Shown: piece after piece, positions 6,220-6,525 of the stretch
Numbering within the stretch: position 1 is the stretch's first letter
How the letters are laid out: each line of letters begins with the position of its first letter
Assembly: GCA_007128515.1 (NCBI GenBank)
Contig: SKXI01000318.1
Location: 1-6,525, forward strand
From: Halococcaceae archaeon
Lineage (GTDB): Archaea; Halobacteriota; Halobacteria; Halobacteriales; Halalkalicoccaceae
Reading direction: 5' to 3'
Length of the DNA: 6,525 bases
Notes under the pieces: generated by a model
The model's input: only the letters and a program-made list of their open reading frames with translations
Databases searched by the model: none
Told to the model about the DNA's origin: nothing
Program-made: the position numbers and the translations under genes

Positions 6220-6231
6220 GACCGATCGGTC
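6220..6231. repeat. 12-base perfect palindrome GACCGATCGGTC overlapping a stop codon
   Basis: GACCGATCGGTC is its own reverse complement and covers two bases of the TGA of the protease-like gene at 6230-6232. It is next to the stem-loop at 6181-6214, so the two may act together at the 3' end of that transcript. CGATCG-type palindromes are common in GC-rich haloarchaeal DNA, so chance is a fair explanation. Confidence 0.45.
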
Positions 6232-6525
6232 AGACGTCCGGCGAGCGACTTCCCACGGGGTCGGTAGTGTCCATCTTCCCGCCCGAATCGGGGGTGGTGA
6301 CCCGGTCGACGATCGTGACCTCGCCCTCGAGGAGGGACGCCCAGGCCAGGACCAGGAGGCAGGTCCCACCCAGTTGCACCACCGAGGTCTCGAGCAAGCC
6401 GGCAATCGACCCGGTCGTCTCGGCGACGGCGGGAACCGCCACCGGGCCGAACTCGAAGCCCAACAGCAGTTCGACGGGGAACCGGCCGAAGTGGATCCCG
6501 ATCGGAAGGGCCAGTCGCCCGGTGA
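6230..6525 (-). CDS. Probable CPBP/CAAX-type intramembrane protease, C-terminal end (start beyond right edge)
   Basis: Open from the right edge to TGA at 6230-6232; 97 residues are visible. The first residues, TGRLALPIGIHFG, match the late CPBP (type II CAAX protease, Abi) signature in which a membrane helix starts with a sequence like SGSLWLPIGLHFGWN. The His there is a predicted metal ligand or catalytic residue. A hydrophobic segment about 50-60 residues later (VVQLGGTCLLVLAWASLL) is probably the last membrane helix. A short, polar, acidic cytoplasmic tail ends in SRSPDV. The Asn usually found four residues after this His is Phe here (HFGRF). The earlier EExxxR and FxxxH motifs would lie outside the window, so neither activity nor family can be confirmed. 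A TTG at 6463 is not taken as the start, because the frame stays open with family-like sequence upstream of it. Confidence 0.6.
   Translation of the reverse strand, partial: TGRLALPIGIHFGRFPVELLLGFEFGPVAVPAVAETTGSIAGLLETSVVQLGGTCLLVLAWASLLEGEVTIVDRVTTPDSGGKMDTTDPVGSRSPDV

Noticed and set aside
1..6525. tRNA, rRNA, CRISPR array, insertion sequence or origin
   Set aside because: I saw no regularly spaced repeats, no tRNA-like cloverleaf, no transposase motif and no origin-type repeat cluster on either strand.

Overview
The window looks like chromosomal DNA from a halophilic archaeon (class Halobacteria). The bases are very GC-rich, the predicted proteins are strongly acidic (many D and E, few K), and the gene families are typical of that group: a Bat-like PAS/GAF regulator, soluble sensor kinases with SHDLRNPL or RHNLRNQL H-boxes, and AT-rich boxes 27-40 bases before start codons as in leaderless or short-leader transcripts. 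The species cannot be named from this sequence.

All five supported genes lie on the minus strand, so transcription runs right to left. From the right edge: (1) the C-terminal end of a probable CPBP/CAAX-type intramembrane protease (6230-6525, start outside the window); (2) a 615-residue soluble sensor kinase with receiver, GAF, PAS and kinase domains (4169-6016); (3) a 546-residue acyl-CoA synthetase of the adenylate-forming superfamily (2265-3905); (4) a 359-residue soluble PAS-type histidine kinase (920-1999); (5) 16 bases further on, a PAS-GAF protein that enters a Bat-type domain and runs off the left edge (1-903). Genes 4 and 5 look like one transcription unit. Genes 2, 3 and 4 each have their own AT-rich promoter candidate.

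The three gaps (2000-2264, 3906-4168 and 6017-6229) hold no convincing gene. They do hold dyad symmetry. An 81-base extended inverted repeat has the ligase TATA element at one tip. A nested hairpin starts on the base after the ligase stop codon. Another hairpin and a 12-base palindrome sit at the end of the protease gene.

Functionally this is a signalling neighbourhood around one lipid or organic-acid activation gene. The most notable protein feature is the receiver domain of the larger kinase, which has Gly where the phospho-accepting Asp should be and Val where the conserved Lys should be, so it is probably a pseudo-receiver. I see no clear sign of a wholly new multi-gene system. The best leads are the pseudo-receiver, the dyad over the ligase promoter, and the kinase/Bat-like pair that lacks a conventional response regulator.
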